Source: Ciceribacter thiooxidans (GTDB taxonomy: Bacteria; Pseudomonadota; Alphaproteobacteria; Rhizobiales; Rhizobiaceae). Taken from it: a DNA stretch of 64,000 nucleotides. The notes under the pieces were generated by a model. The model was not told the origin of the DNA. It worked only from the letters and a program-made list of their open reading frames with translations, and made no database searches. How positions within the stretch are numbered: position 1 is the first letter of the stretch; each line of letters starts with the position of its first letter. The stretch lies in the NCBI RefSeq assembly GCF_014126615.1, contig NZ_CP059897.1, positions 806,001-870,000 on the forward strand, read 5' to 3'. This document shows, in pieces, positions 58,263-64,000 of this stretch. The position numbers were made by a program, and so were the translations under genes.

Positions 58263-59525
58263 ATGGCAGGCAAAATGTCGACGCAACCGGGGCTGCCCAT
58301 TAAAAATGTCCCAAGGAACACTGCGAGTGTAATCCAGCACGCCGAAGGCCACTTCGATGCCGCACATTTTCAAGGCTTAATGGCGATTTATGCGCGGCCT
58401 CTCGCTGGCCGCTCCGTTGGCCTCATCCACGATGGTGGGCGATGCGTGGTCGATTTCGTGCGCTGCTCATATCTGGGTCTGGATAATCACCCGCACCTCA
58501 TCGCCGGTGCCATCGAAGCGATGAGAGAGTATGGCGCGCTTCACTGGTCGTGCGCCAGGACACGGTTGAACTTTTCAATCCTTGGTGACCTGGAAAATGC
58601 CTTATCCGATCTGTTTCGTTCCCGGGTAGTTACCTACACCACGGTGCTCGCTGCGAACATGAGCGCGTTGCCCCTGATTGCTTCGGGGCACTTGACGGGC
58701 GGTGTGAAGCCGGTGGTTGTATTTGATCGACTAGCCCATGCGACGCTTGCCTTTCACAAGGGAACAATCGCGGCCGAAACTCGTGTGGCGACAATCGCGC
58801 ATAACGATCTTGACGCCCTTGAAGACCTTTGCCGAAACAATAGCTCCGTCGCATTCGTCTGTGATGGAGTATATTCGATGGGGGGAAGTGCTGATATCGA
58901 ACGACTGCGGTGTTTGCAGGACCTCTACGGGCTTTTTCTCTATATAGATGATGCGCACGGGATATCGATTTTCGGGGAGCACGGCGAGGGTTTTGCGAGG
59001 TCTCAGCTTCTGGGGCCGCTAGGCGAACGCACGATCATTGCTGCGTCGCTTGGAAAGGGTTTCGGCGCCTCCGGCGGTCTGCTCATGCTTGGTACCGCGA
59101 GGCAAGAAGAGCTGTTCCGGCGGTTCGCCGTTGCGCATGCGTTTTCGGCGTCAATGAACGTGGCGGCTATCGGCTCCGCATTGGCGTCGCAGGCGCTGCA
59201 CCGGACCGACGAACTCGGCCGTCTACAGCGGAGGCTCAGGAGTAGAATCTCGTTGTTCGATAGTCTCGTTGCAACCGGCCAACAAGGTTCTCTCTTGCCG
59301 ATCCGGACGGTGGAGATTGGAGATGAGCTAGCGGCAATCTCTGCAGCACGTGCGCTGCTTGATCGTGGCTTCTACTCATCGGCTATCTTCTTTCCGACAG
59401 TTGCGCGGGGTCGAGCTGGGTTGCGACTTTGCCCGACGGCTGGGCATTCGGAGGAGGACATCCGAGCCGTAGGGCATGCAATCCACGGCGTCCTGTCAGA
59501 CTTGGACGTAGCGCCTCGGCTTTAG
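58263..59525 (+). CDS. Alpha-oxoamine synthase (AONS/KBL/CqsA-like PLP enzyme)
   Basis: A 420-residue fold-type I PLP enzyme of the alpha-oxoamine synthase family (BioF, KBL, SPT, HemA, CqsA). Seen: LFLYIDDAHGISIFGEHGEG (PLP-binding DxAH) and TIIAASLGKGFGASGGLLML (PLP lysine). It joins an acyl-CoA/ACP and an amino acid. There are no biotin, heme, threonine-degradation or sphingolipid genes nearby, so the product is unknown. The location beside a response regulator and close to an AHL quorum system makes a signal molecule possible. Start 58263 chosen (GGAG upstream); a TTG at 58197 would add 22 residues. Confidence 0.85.
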   Translation: MAGKMSTQPGLPIKNVPRNTASVIQHAEGHFDAAHFQGLMAIYARPLAGRSVGLIHDGGRCVVDFVRCSYLGLDNHPHLIAGAIEAMREYGALHWSCARTRLNFSILGDLENALSDLFRSRVVTYTTVLAANMSALPLIASGHLTGGVKPVVVFDRLAHATLAFHKGTIAAETRVATIAHNDLDALEDLCRNNSSVAFVCDGVYSMGGSADIERLRCLQDLYGLFLYIDDAHGISIFGEHGEGFARSQLLGPLGERTIIAASLGKGFGASGGLLMLGTARQEELFRRFAVAHAFSASMNVAAIGSALASQALHRTDELGRLQRRLRSRISLFDSLVATGQQGSLLPIRTVEIGDELAAISAARALLDRGFYSSAIFFPTVARGRAGLRLCPTAGHSEEDIRAVGHAIHGVLSDLDVAPRL

Positions 59526-59584
59526 CCATCTACTTACATGTATCCCGTTGATCCAAGTTCCAACTGCTCAGGCGGAGCACATCC

Positions 59585-59878
59585 ATGGACGAGCATTTCT
59601 CTGAGTGCAGCGTCTATCCTCCAGATCAAGCAAGATTGATCGAAAACGTTTCCCTTCGCATGTCCGCATTGGGCGCGTCGATAGTGCTCAACGACTCGGA
59701 GACGGTATTCCTCCTGGATGAGGGCGTGGCTGTCATGAAATCAGTCAACGGTCGGCTTCTGATGCAGGTTTCTGCCGCCAACATTATTGTGTTGCGAGCG
59801 CTAAAGATCGCGTTCGAGGCTAGCATTTTCGATGCATCCGCGGTGGTCCCTGCCGAGTTCTTCTGGTGCCCGGGTTGA
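59585..59878 (+). CDS. Small protein, possibly DUF2218-like
   Basis: A 97-residue protein: PDQARLIENVSLRMSALGAS, then VAVMKSVNGRLLMQVSAANI and IVLRALKIAFEASIFDASAV. The layout (alpha/beta, a G-x-L-x-hydrophobic strand, then a helix) resembles DUF2218, but the match is loose. It follows the oxoamine synthase by 59 bases in the same direction and may belong to the same transcript. Confidence 0.5.
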   Translation: MDEHFSECSVYPPDQARLIENVSLRMSALGASIVLNDSETVFLLDEGVAVMKSVNGRLLMQVSAANIIVLRALKIAFEASIFDASAVVPAEFFWCPG

Positions 59879-60253
59879 GACGAACTGCATTAGGCCGTCT
59901 AGGACCACTTCGTTGCGGCACGCAGAGCGACACGTTCTTCCGCCTTTCGGTCGCTACAAAGGGCGCCCATGAAGGCTCCAAAAGCCGAAACGAACGTATG
60001 GGACCAAAACCGGACCGTCGGTCTGAGCGTGCTCGAAGTCGGGGCAGGGTGAGCGACGGCCCGATCGATCGCGGGGCGTCAGGGAACGATGTTGAGAATG
60101 GCATCGATCGTTTCGGAAGGTGCTAATTGGAGAGGTGGTTGAAAGACCGGGCTCCTTCGTGCGACGTACGAAAACTTGGCCATCGCCTCTGTAGTCCGGC
60201 GCGGACCGCGGCGCCTTGCAGCTGTCACCTTCGGAGGAAGCCAAGACGCAACG
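59879..60253. other. Gene-free stretch
   Basis: About 375 bases at the right border of the signalling island. Open frames exist on both strands but none has recognisable family sequence or a good ribosome site. Confidence 0.4.
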
Positions 60254-60766
60254 TCAGCACCACGGTTCTCGTCGGCCTGACCACGTTCTTGCCAAACCCT
60301 CCGCGACCAGAATATCGCCGAGGCTCCTGCCGTTGCGGACGAGCACGCGTAGCTTACGGCCGTATTTGTCCTCATCGCGGTTTTGCCATGCACGCAGTTC
60401 AAACGGACCAGCATTCACGAGCTGTGTGAGGCGCGCGGTCGCACGCTCGCCGAGAGTCTTCTCTGACGTGCATTTGGGCTCCGAGATCTCAGGAGTATCG
60501 ATGTCTGCGACGCGGATCTTCTCGCCGGCCACGTAGAGTGTATCTCCGTCGACGATACAATTCCGTTTGATGATGCCGCATCTTTGGAAGGTCTCAGATC
60601 GTGCGCGCGATCTGGATTCGGACAATGAGAAGTATGTGTATGCAGACAGTGCAGCGGTCAGGCAAAGTGCAGCGATCAGAACTGTCACTAGCGACGGTCC
60701 CTTGCCCGGTGGTTCGTTTCGCGCCGGCTTCTTGGGTCTTTTGAATGGAATTATGTTGCCTGGCAT
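60254..60766 (-). CDS. Thermonuclease-family (SNase-like) membrane-anchored nuclease
   Basis: A 170-residue protein: basic N-terminus, one membrane helix (SLVTVLIAALCLTAALSAYT), then a staphylococcal-nuclease-like domain. Active-site pattern: DGDTLYVAGEKIRVADIDTP (R), TLGERATARLTQLV (E), and YGRKLRVLVRNGRSLGDILV (R). Calcium-dependent DNA/RNA cleavage outside the cytoplasm is expected. Such genes are often near virB-type loci on rhizobial plasmids. Separate transcript from the MarR-like gene upstream. Confidence 0.88.
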   Translation of the reverse strand: MPGNIIPFKRPKKPARNEPPGKGPSLVTVLIAALCLTAALSAYTYFSLSESRSRARSETFQRCGIIKRNCIVDGDTLYVAGEKIRVADIDTPEISEPKCTSEKTLGERATARLTQLVNAGPFELRAWQNRDEDKYGRKLRVLVRNGRSLGDILVAEGLARTWSGRREPWC

Positions 60767-61089
60767 GGATCACCTCAAGATTGGCGCGGCCACGTGGCCT
60801 GAGACTGGAGGAAAACATATGACGGCACTGTAGACGAGCAATGTCCGCCGTGGCCGCGTAAACCGCGGAAATGTCCGCATCACTCTTAGACGATGGTCGC
60901 CAAACGCACTTTGGGGCGGCCTTGCGTTATCCGCTGCCACAAAATTTCCCGGAACGCCCTCTGTTGACCTCTCGGGCACGCAGGCAACAAAACGAACGCT
61001 GGCAAAGCGATCCTGCCTACCCACCGCAGCCAAGCATAACGCACTGGTTCAAGTCAGTATCACGGGGATTTCACCGCGGCCTTTATGCG
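60767..61089. other. Gene-free stretch
   Basis: About 320 bases between the MarR-like and thermonuclease genes, both on the minus strand. No gene or strong structure recognised. Confidence 0.4.
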
Positions 61090-61443
61090 CTAAGCGGGCT
61101 GAAAGCTACGAATCTTCTCAAATATTTCCGGTGCGATCTCAAACTGGCGTGCTTTGCCGCGACCCATAGAATTCTTCACAAACGTCTCGGTCAGCAGTCC
61201 ACGTCTTACCAGCGGGTCGATGGTCTCCGCAACTCCTGTACGCGTGAGTTTCGTTTTATCCGTTATGTTTGAGATAGTTAATGCCTGATGTCCCTGATGC
61301 ATAATGTAGAGAATGCTCATCATGCCGATCTGCTTCAGCCGTGATTGGGGCGTCTCGTCCTCTAGAGGGTTGTCGAGGATCTCCCGGAATATGAAGGCCG
61401 AGAAGGCGAGATTGTGCCATTGGGCGTCCAAGGTACTTGTCAT
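61090..61443 (-). CDS. MarR-like winged-helix regulator next to the virB operon
   Basis: A 117-residue protein with a MarR-like winged helix: SRLKQIGMMSILYIMHQGHQ, then TISNITDKTKLTRTGVAETI and DPLVRRGLLTE. It lies divergently upstream of the gene preceding virB1. A TATAAT box lies just upstream on its strand, and an imperfect palindrome (61469-61484) lies between the divergent genes. It probably controls conjugation genes, as small repressors do in rhizobial virB-type plasmids; identity with any named repressor is not claimed. Confidence 0.8.
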   Translation of the reverse strand: MTSTLDAQWHNLAFSAFIFREILDNPLEDETPQSRLKQIGMMSILYIMHQGHQALTISNITDKTKLTRTGVAETIDPLVRRGLLTETFVKNSMGRGKARQFEIAPEIFEKIRSFQPA

Positions 61444-61468
61444 CTTTTTAACTACATTATATAAGGCT

Positions 61469-61484
61469 GTTTAATTCGTTGAAC
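61469..61484. promoter_or_regulatory. Palindrome GTTNAA-N4-TTNAAC between MarR-like and virB-side genes
   Basis: Arms GTTTAA and TTGAAC, 16 bases in all. It lies just upstream of a TATAAT box that points to the MarR-like gene. Candidate operator for autoregulation and for virB control. Confidence 0.45.
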
Positions 61485-61538
61485 GCCGAGCGGTCGCTGC
61501 GGTTTTGAGCAGCACGCCGGTTTCGGAGGGTACGGCAT

Positions 61539-62060
61539 ATGAGGAGCCTTCTGGTTGGGTGGTTCGTATCGCTCGCTGCTGCCAGTTCATCACATCTCGT
61601 TCCGGGCGGCAACGCGCACGCAAACGATTGGGGGTGCCAGGTGATCCTATGCCTCTCCAATCCCGGAGGCGCGACACAGTTTGCCGAATGCCGTCCTCCC
61701 GTCGAGCGGTTGTGGCGTGAACTTGCACAAGGTCATTCGTTTCCGACTTGCACCGGCGTGGGGTTCTGGGCATCCGGGCCAGGATACGAGCCTCTCTATT
61801 GCGACGAAGGCTACAGGCTCTCGCTTCGCTTTGGTGGTCGCGGACGGGAGGCAAGCTGTGTGTCAACGGCACCGCAAGTCGTGACGGGTCCCGAGTGTTC
61901 TCCAGGCAGAGATCACTCGCAACTCATTATAGCACGGCGCGCCGGGGACCGGGAACGGACGTGTCGGCGCTACGTGACGAGACAGCCGCATCTTCGTTCG
62001 AAACCGCATTATATCGATGTGACAATCGACGGAATCGGGCGCCAACGGGTGTGGTACTGA
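61539..62060 (+). CDS. Secreted cysteine-containing protein of the virB locus
   Basis: A 173-residue protein with a signal peptide (cleavage near GNAHA-NDWG). The mature part has many cysteines: NDWGCQVILCLSNPGGATQF, AECRPPVERLWRELAQGHSF, PTCTGVGFWASGPGYEPLYC, and ends PHYIDVTIDGIGRQRVWY. I recognise this as a conserved protein placed before virB1 in rhizobial plasmids, without known function. Three bases separate it from virB1, so it belongs to the virB operon. Confidence 0.82.
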   Translation: MRSLLVGWFVSLAAASSSHLVPGGNAHANDWGCQVILCLSNPGGATQFAECRPPVERLWRELAQGHSFPTCTGVGFWASGPGYEPLYCDEGYRLSLRFGGRGREASCVSTAPQVVTGPECSPGRDHSQLIIARRAGDRERTCRRYVTRQPHLRSKPHYIDVTIDGIGRQRVWY

Positions 62061-62063
62061 GCC

Positions 62064-62735
62064 ATGTCCGTCGCTTTGCTCTACCTCACACAAAGTTGCG
62101 TGCCGACCTTCGTGACCGAGACCCCGGCTCGTGTCGTTAGCGCTGAAAGCGGCTTCGATCCGTTCGCCATTCGGATCACCGGTCCCGCCCCGCTTTCGCG
62201 AAAGCCGGCGTCCAGCTCGGAAGCGATCGAACTCGCAACGTCGCTGACGGCCGAGCGCCAGGATATTCAGCTTGGCCTCGGCGCCATCAGCACCCAGCGA
62301 CTCCGCACGTTGAACATAACAATGTCCGAGACCTTCGATCCGCGCCGAAACCTTCAAGTCACGGCGGGACTGCTCGACGAGTATTACCGTCTCGCCATGA
62401 AGGCAGGCGCAGATTCCGGCCGGCCTGAACAGTTGATGCTGCAATCCTACTACGACGGAGGCGGTTCCTCTGTCGGCTCCTCGCTCCGGTACGAAAAGCA
62501 GGTCGAGGAGAACGCGAGGCAGCTCGATCGAGCGCTGGCGACTGCCGTGATCGCAGACAACGAGCAGGATGGAGACAGCATCGAAGACAGCCATGTCGAA
62601 GTCACGGTTGAGGCAGCAACCAGCGACCAGCGACCCGACGAAGCGGCATCGGCGCCATCGTGGGACGTTTTTAGTTTGCGACGGAGGTCCCCCGTCCTCG
62701 TGTTTCAGAACAGTCAAATGGAGCAGAGCGAATGA
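62064..62735 (+). CDS. virB1: VirB1-like lytic transglycosylase
   Basis: A 223-residue VirB1 homologue. The catalytic glutamate lies in RVVSAESGFDPFAIRI; QLGLGAISTQRLRTLNITMS and FDPRRNLQVTAGLLDEYYRL complete the SLT fold. It opens peptidoglycan for the secretion channel. The N-terminus shows no obvious signal peptide. The C-terminal third is low-complexity and charged. Overlaps virB2 by four bases. Confidence 0.9.
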   Translation: MSVALLYLTQSCVPTFVTETPARVVSAESGFDPFAIRITGPAPLSRKPASSSEAIELATSLTAERQDIQLGLGAISTQRLRTLNITMSETFDPRRNLQVTAGLLDEYYRLAMKAGADSGRPEQLMLQSYYDGGGSSVGSSLRYEKQVEENARQLDRALATAVIADNEQDGDSIEDSHVEVTVEAATSDQRPDEAASAPSWDVFSLRRRSPVLVFQNSQMEQSE

Positions 62736-63031
62736 CCTTGATTTCCCGATTCCGCCCGGTCGCCGCCTCGACCGCGATGGCCGTCGCCACCATGATCATC
62801 CTGGTCGAACCGGCCTTCGCGCAAGCGGCCGGCATCGAGACCGTGCTGCAGAACATCGTCGATATGCTGACCGGCAACATCGCCAAGCTGCTGGCAGTGA
62901 TCGCCGTGATCGTGATCTGCATTGCCTGGATGTTCGGCTACATGGACCTGAGACGGGCCGGGTTCTGGATCATCGGGATCGGCGGCATCTTCGGTGCCAC
63001 TGAACTTGTGAACACGATTGTCGGGAGCTGA
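62732..63031 (+). CDS. virB2: VirB2-like pilin subunit
   Basis: A 99-residue pro-pilin: N-terminal leader with cleavage after AFAQA, then IETVLQNIVDMLTGNIAKLL and two membrane helices (LAVIAVIVICIAWMFGYMDL and GFWIIGIGGIFGATELVNTI) separated by a short polar loop, as in VirB2/TrbC. Forms the conjugative pilus. ATGA overlap with virB1. Confidence 0.92.
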   Translation: MTLISRFRPVAASTAMAVATMIILVEPAFAQAAGIETVLQNIVDMLTGNIAKLLAVIAVIVICIAWMFGYMDLRRAGFWIIGIGGIFGATELVNTIVGS

Positions 63032-63035
63032 GCGC

Positions 63036-63377
63036 ATGCTGCCCCCACGGCCAACGCTCGAGGAAGACACTCTCTTCATTGCTTGCACACGGCCGGCAAT
63101 GATCGCCGGCGTCACAATGGAGGCGATGGGGCTAAACATCATGCTCACGACGGTCCTCTACATCCTCGCCGGCTCGATCGCCTACTTGGCCGTCGGCGTC
63201 GTCTTCCATCTCGTCTTTCGCGCGAGTGTGACGCACGACCACAATATGTTCCGCATCCTGCTTGCCTGGGTGGAAACGCGCGGCCGGTCGCGCACCAGCT
63301 CCTATTGGGGTGGAGCGACGGTTTCGCCGCTGAAGCTCGCCCGCCGTTATGACGAAAGAGACCTTGGTTATGCCTGA
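63036..63377 (+). CDS. virB3: VirB3-like membrane protein
   Basis: A 113-residue VirB3 homologue: PRPTLEEDTLFIACTRPAMI at the N-terminus and a membrane segment MLTTVLYILAGSIAYLAVGV, then VETRGRSRTSSYWGGATVSP. Works with VirB4 in pilus assembly. Start 63036 is preferred because MLPPRPTLEED matches the family; an in-frame start at 63018 overlaps virB2. Overlaps virB4 by eight bases. Confidence 0.9.
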   Translation: MLPPRPTLEEDTLFIACTRPAMIAGVTMEAMGLNIMLTTVLYILAGSIAYLAVGVVFHLVFRASVTHDHNMFRILLAWVETRGRSRTSSYWGGATVSPLKLARRYDERDLGYA

Positions 63378-64000
63378 CCTCGCCACGCTCAGATCTCGCG
63401 AGCTCGGCCCGGAGACCTTCATCCCCTACATCCGCCACGTCGACGAGTCGGCGATCGCGCTCGATTCCAGGGCGATGATGATGATGATTGCGCTCGAAGG
63501 CGTCTCATTCGAGACAGCCGACTTTCTCGATCTGAACGCGCTTCATTGCGACCTCAACACGCTCTACCGGAACATCGCGGACGAGCGGCTTGCCCTATGG
63601 ACCCATCTCATTCGCCGTCGGGACAGTGACTATCCCGATGGAACCTTCACGAGCACCTTTTCGGCCACGCTCGACGACAAGTACCGCGAGAGTATGGTCG
63701 GCCAGCATCTGTTCCGCAACGATCTCTACCTGACAGTCATTCTGTCCCCCGCCCAAGATCCGGCTGACAGGGCGGCGAAGCTGCTGTCGCGGCTATGGCA
63801 TGCCCGCCGCGCTCGTGCCGAACTGGACGAGGAAGCCCTGAAGCAGCTTCGGGACACAGTCGTCGACATCAAAACCGCGTTGAAGCGCTTCGAACCCAGG
63901 GTACTTTCCGTCTATGAGCGCGATGGCCTTCTATTCTCGGAGCCAAGCGAGGTGTTGCATCAACTCGTCGGCGGGCGGCGTGAGCCGATCCCGCTGACGG
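63370..64000 (+). CDS. virB4: VirB4-like ATPase, N-terminal part (cut by window edge)
   Basis: ATG 63370 opens a frame to the window end (about 210 residues): PDLATLRSRELGPETFIPYI, then LDSRAMMMMIALEGVSFETA, TLYRNIADERLALWTHLIRR and ESMVGQHLFRNDLYLTVILS. This is the N-terminal domain of VirB4-type ATPases; Walker motifs lie beyond the edge. VirB4 energises pilus assembly and substrate transfer. The operon clearly continues to the right. Confidence 0.93.
   Translation, partial: MPDLATLRSRELGPETFIPYIRHVDESAIALDSRAMMMMIALEGVSFETADFLDLNALHCDLNTLYRNIADERLALWTHLIRRRDSDYPDGTFTSTFSATLDDKYRESMVGQHLFRNDLYLTVILSPAQDPADRAAKLLSRLWHARRARAELDEEALKQLRDTVVDIKTALKRFEPRVLSVYERDGLLFSEPSEVLHQLVGGRREPIPLT

Noticed and set aside
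58263..59525. Calling the alpha-oxoamine synthase BioF
   Set aside because: No other biotin genes are nearby and the surrounding genes are regulatory; family membership is clear but the specific reaction is not.
1..64000. CRISPR arrays
   Set aside because: No series of regularly spaced identical repeats was seen; the only short direct repeats are pairs near promoters.
1..64000. repABC or other replication origin
   Set aside because: No RepA/RepB/RepC-like proteins are encoded; the ParB-like protein lacks a ParA partner and is too large.
1..64000. tRNA or rRNA genes
   Set aside because: No cloverleaf-like sequence with a CCA-proximal stem or rRNA-like conserved stretch was noticed by eye; a dedicated scan was not possible.

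Overview
The window reads as part of a large conjugative plasmid or megaplasmid of a rhizobium (Alphaproteobacteria, Rhizobiales; Sinorhizobium/Ensifer or Rhizobium is the best guess). The reasons are a high-GC sequence, a Ti/pSym-style traA / traC-traD-traG transfer region with an oriT-like site between the divergent arms, a VirB-type secretion operon, and many protein families typical of rhizobial plasmids (DUF736, DUF1173, DUF2493, DUF932, pRiA4b ORF-3, orphan ParB). No repABC replication module is present, so the replication origin lies elsewhere.

Layout. 0-3.8 kb (minus strand): start of a hydrogenase-4-like membrane complex operon, XRE regulator-hyfB-hyfC-hyfE. 4.2-18.8 kb: plasmid backbone with an orphan ParB, DUF932, DUF1173, a toprim primase-like protein, DUF2493 and DUF736. 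Interleaved are five toxin-antitoxin loci: a frameshifted HigB-like pair, two Xre-RES pairs, VapBC, and a Phd antitoxin with a nonsense codon. 18.9-26.2 kb: traG-traD-traC, oriT, traA. 26.4-30.1 kb: amino-acid/polyamine permease, LuxR regulator, amidase. 30.2-31.9 kb: an ECF sigma factor with DUF4142 and a cupredoxin; the sigma gene and the DUF4142 gene share a promoter motif. 32.0-38.2 kb: NsrR-like Rrf2 regulator, ccoNOQP cbb3 oxidase, DUF2189 protein and truncated hemoglobin in one minus-strand run, with a divergent beta-carbonic anhydrase. 38.5-42.4 kb: TDT-family transporter, LysR plus a cystathionine-synthase-type PLP enzyme, and a 49-residue membrane protein. 42.7-52.8 kb: a polyamine-type ABC importer divergent from a GntR regulator (frameshifted), class III aminotransferase, TPP-dependent enzyme (split by an IS3-family element) and an SDR. 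52.8-59.9 kb: a signalling island with two atypical orphan response regulators of equal length, an XRE regulator, a LuxR/LuxI quorum-sensing pair, a nucleotidyltransferase-HEPN fusion and an alpha-oxoamine synthase. 60.2-64 kb: thermonuclease, MarR-like regulator and the start of the virB operon (virB1-virB4, running off the edge).

How it fits together. TraA/C/D would process DNA at oriT, TraG would couple it, and the VirB apparatus would supply the channel. The two conjugation blocks are separated by about 36 kb of metabolic and regulatory cargo. The cbb3 oxidase, hemoglobin, cupredoxin and hydrogenase-like genes suggest adaptation to low oxygen, with nitric oxide a likely signal because of the NsrR-like regulator. 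The ABC/aminotransferase/TPP/SDR block looks like an uptake-and-catabolism regulon for an amine.

Three features stand out as unexplained. One is a large, perfectly nested inverted repeat upstream of the DUF736 gene. The second is a set of TTTTG-N6-CAAAA palindromes shared by the catabolic cluster and the signalling island. The third is a pair of near-identical ECF promoters. Four genes carry apparent single-base deletions and one a nonsense codon. This is either real decay of accessory genes or uneven sequence quality, and it should be settled before biology is built on those loci. All functions are inferred by reading the sequence; no database search was run.
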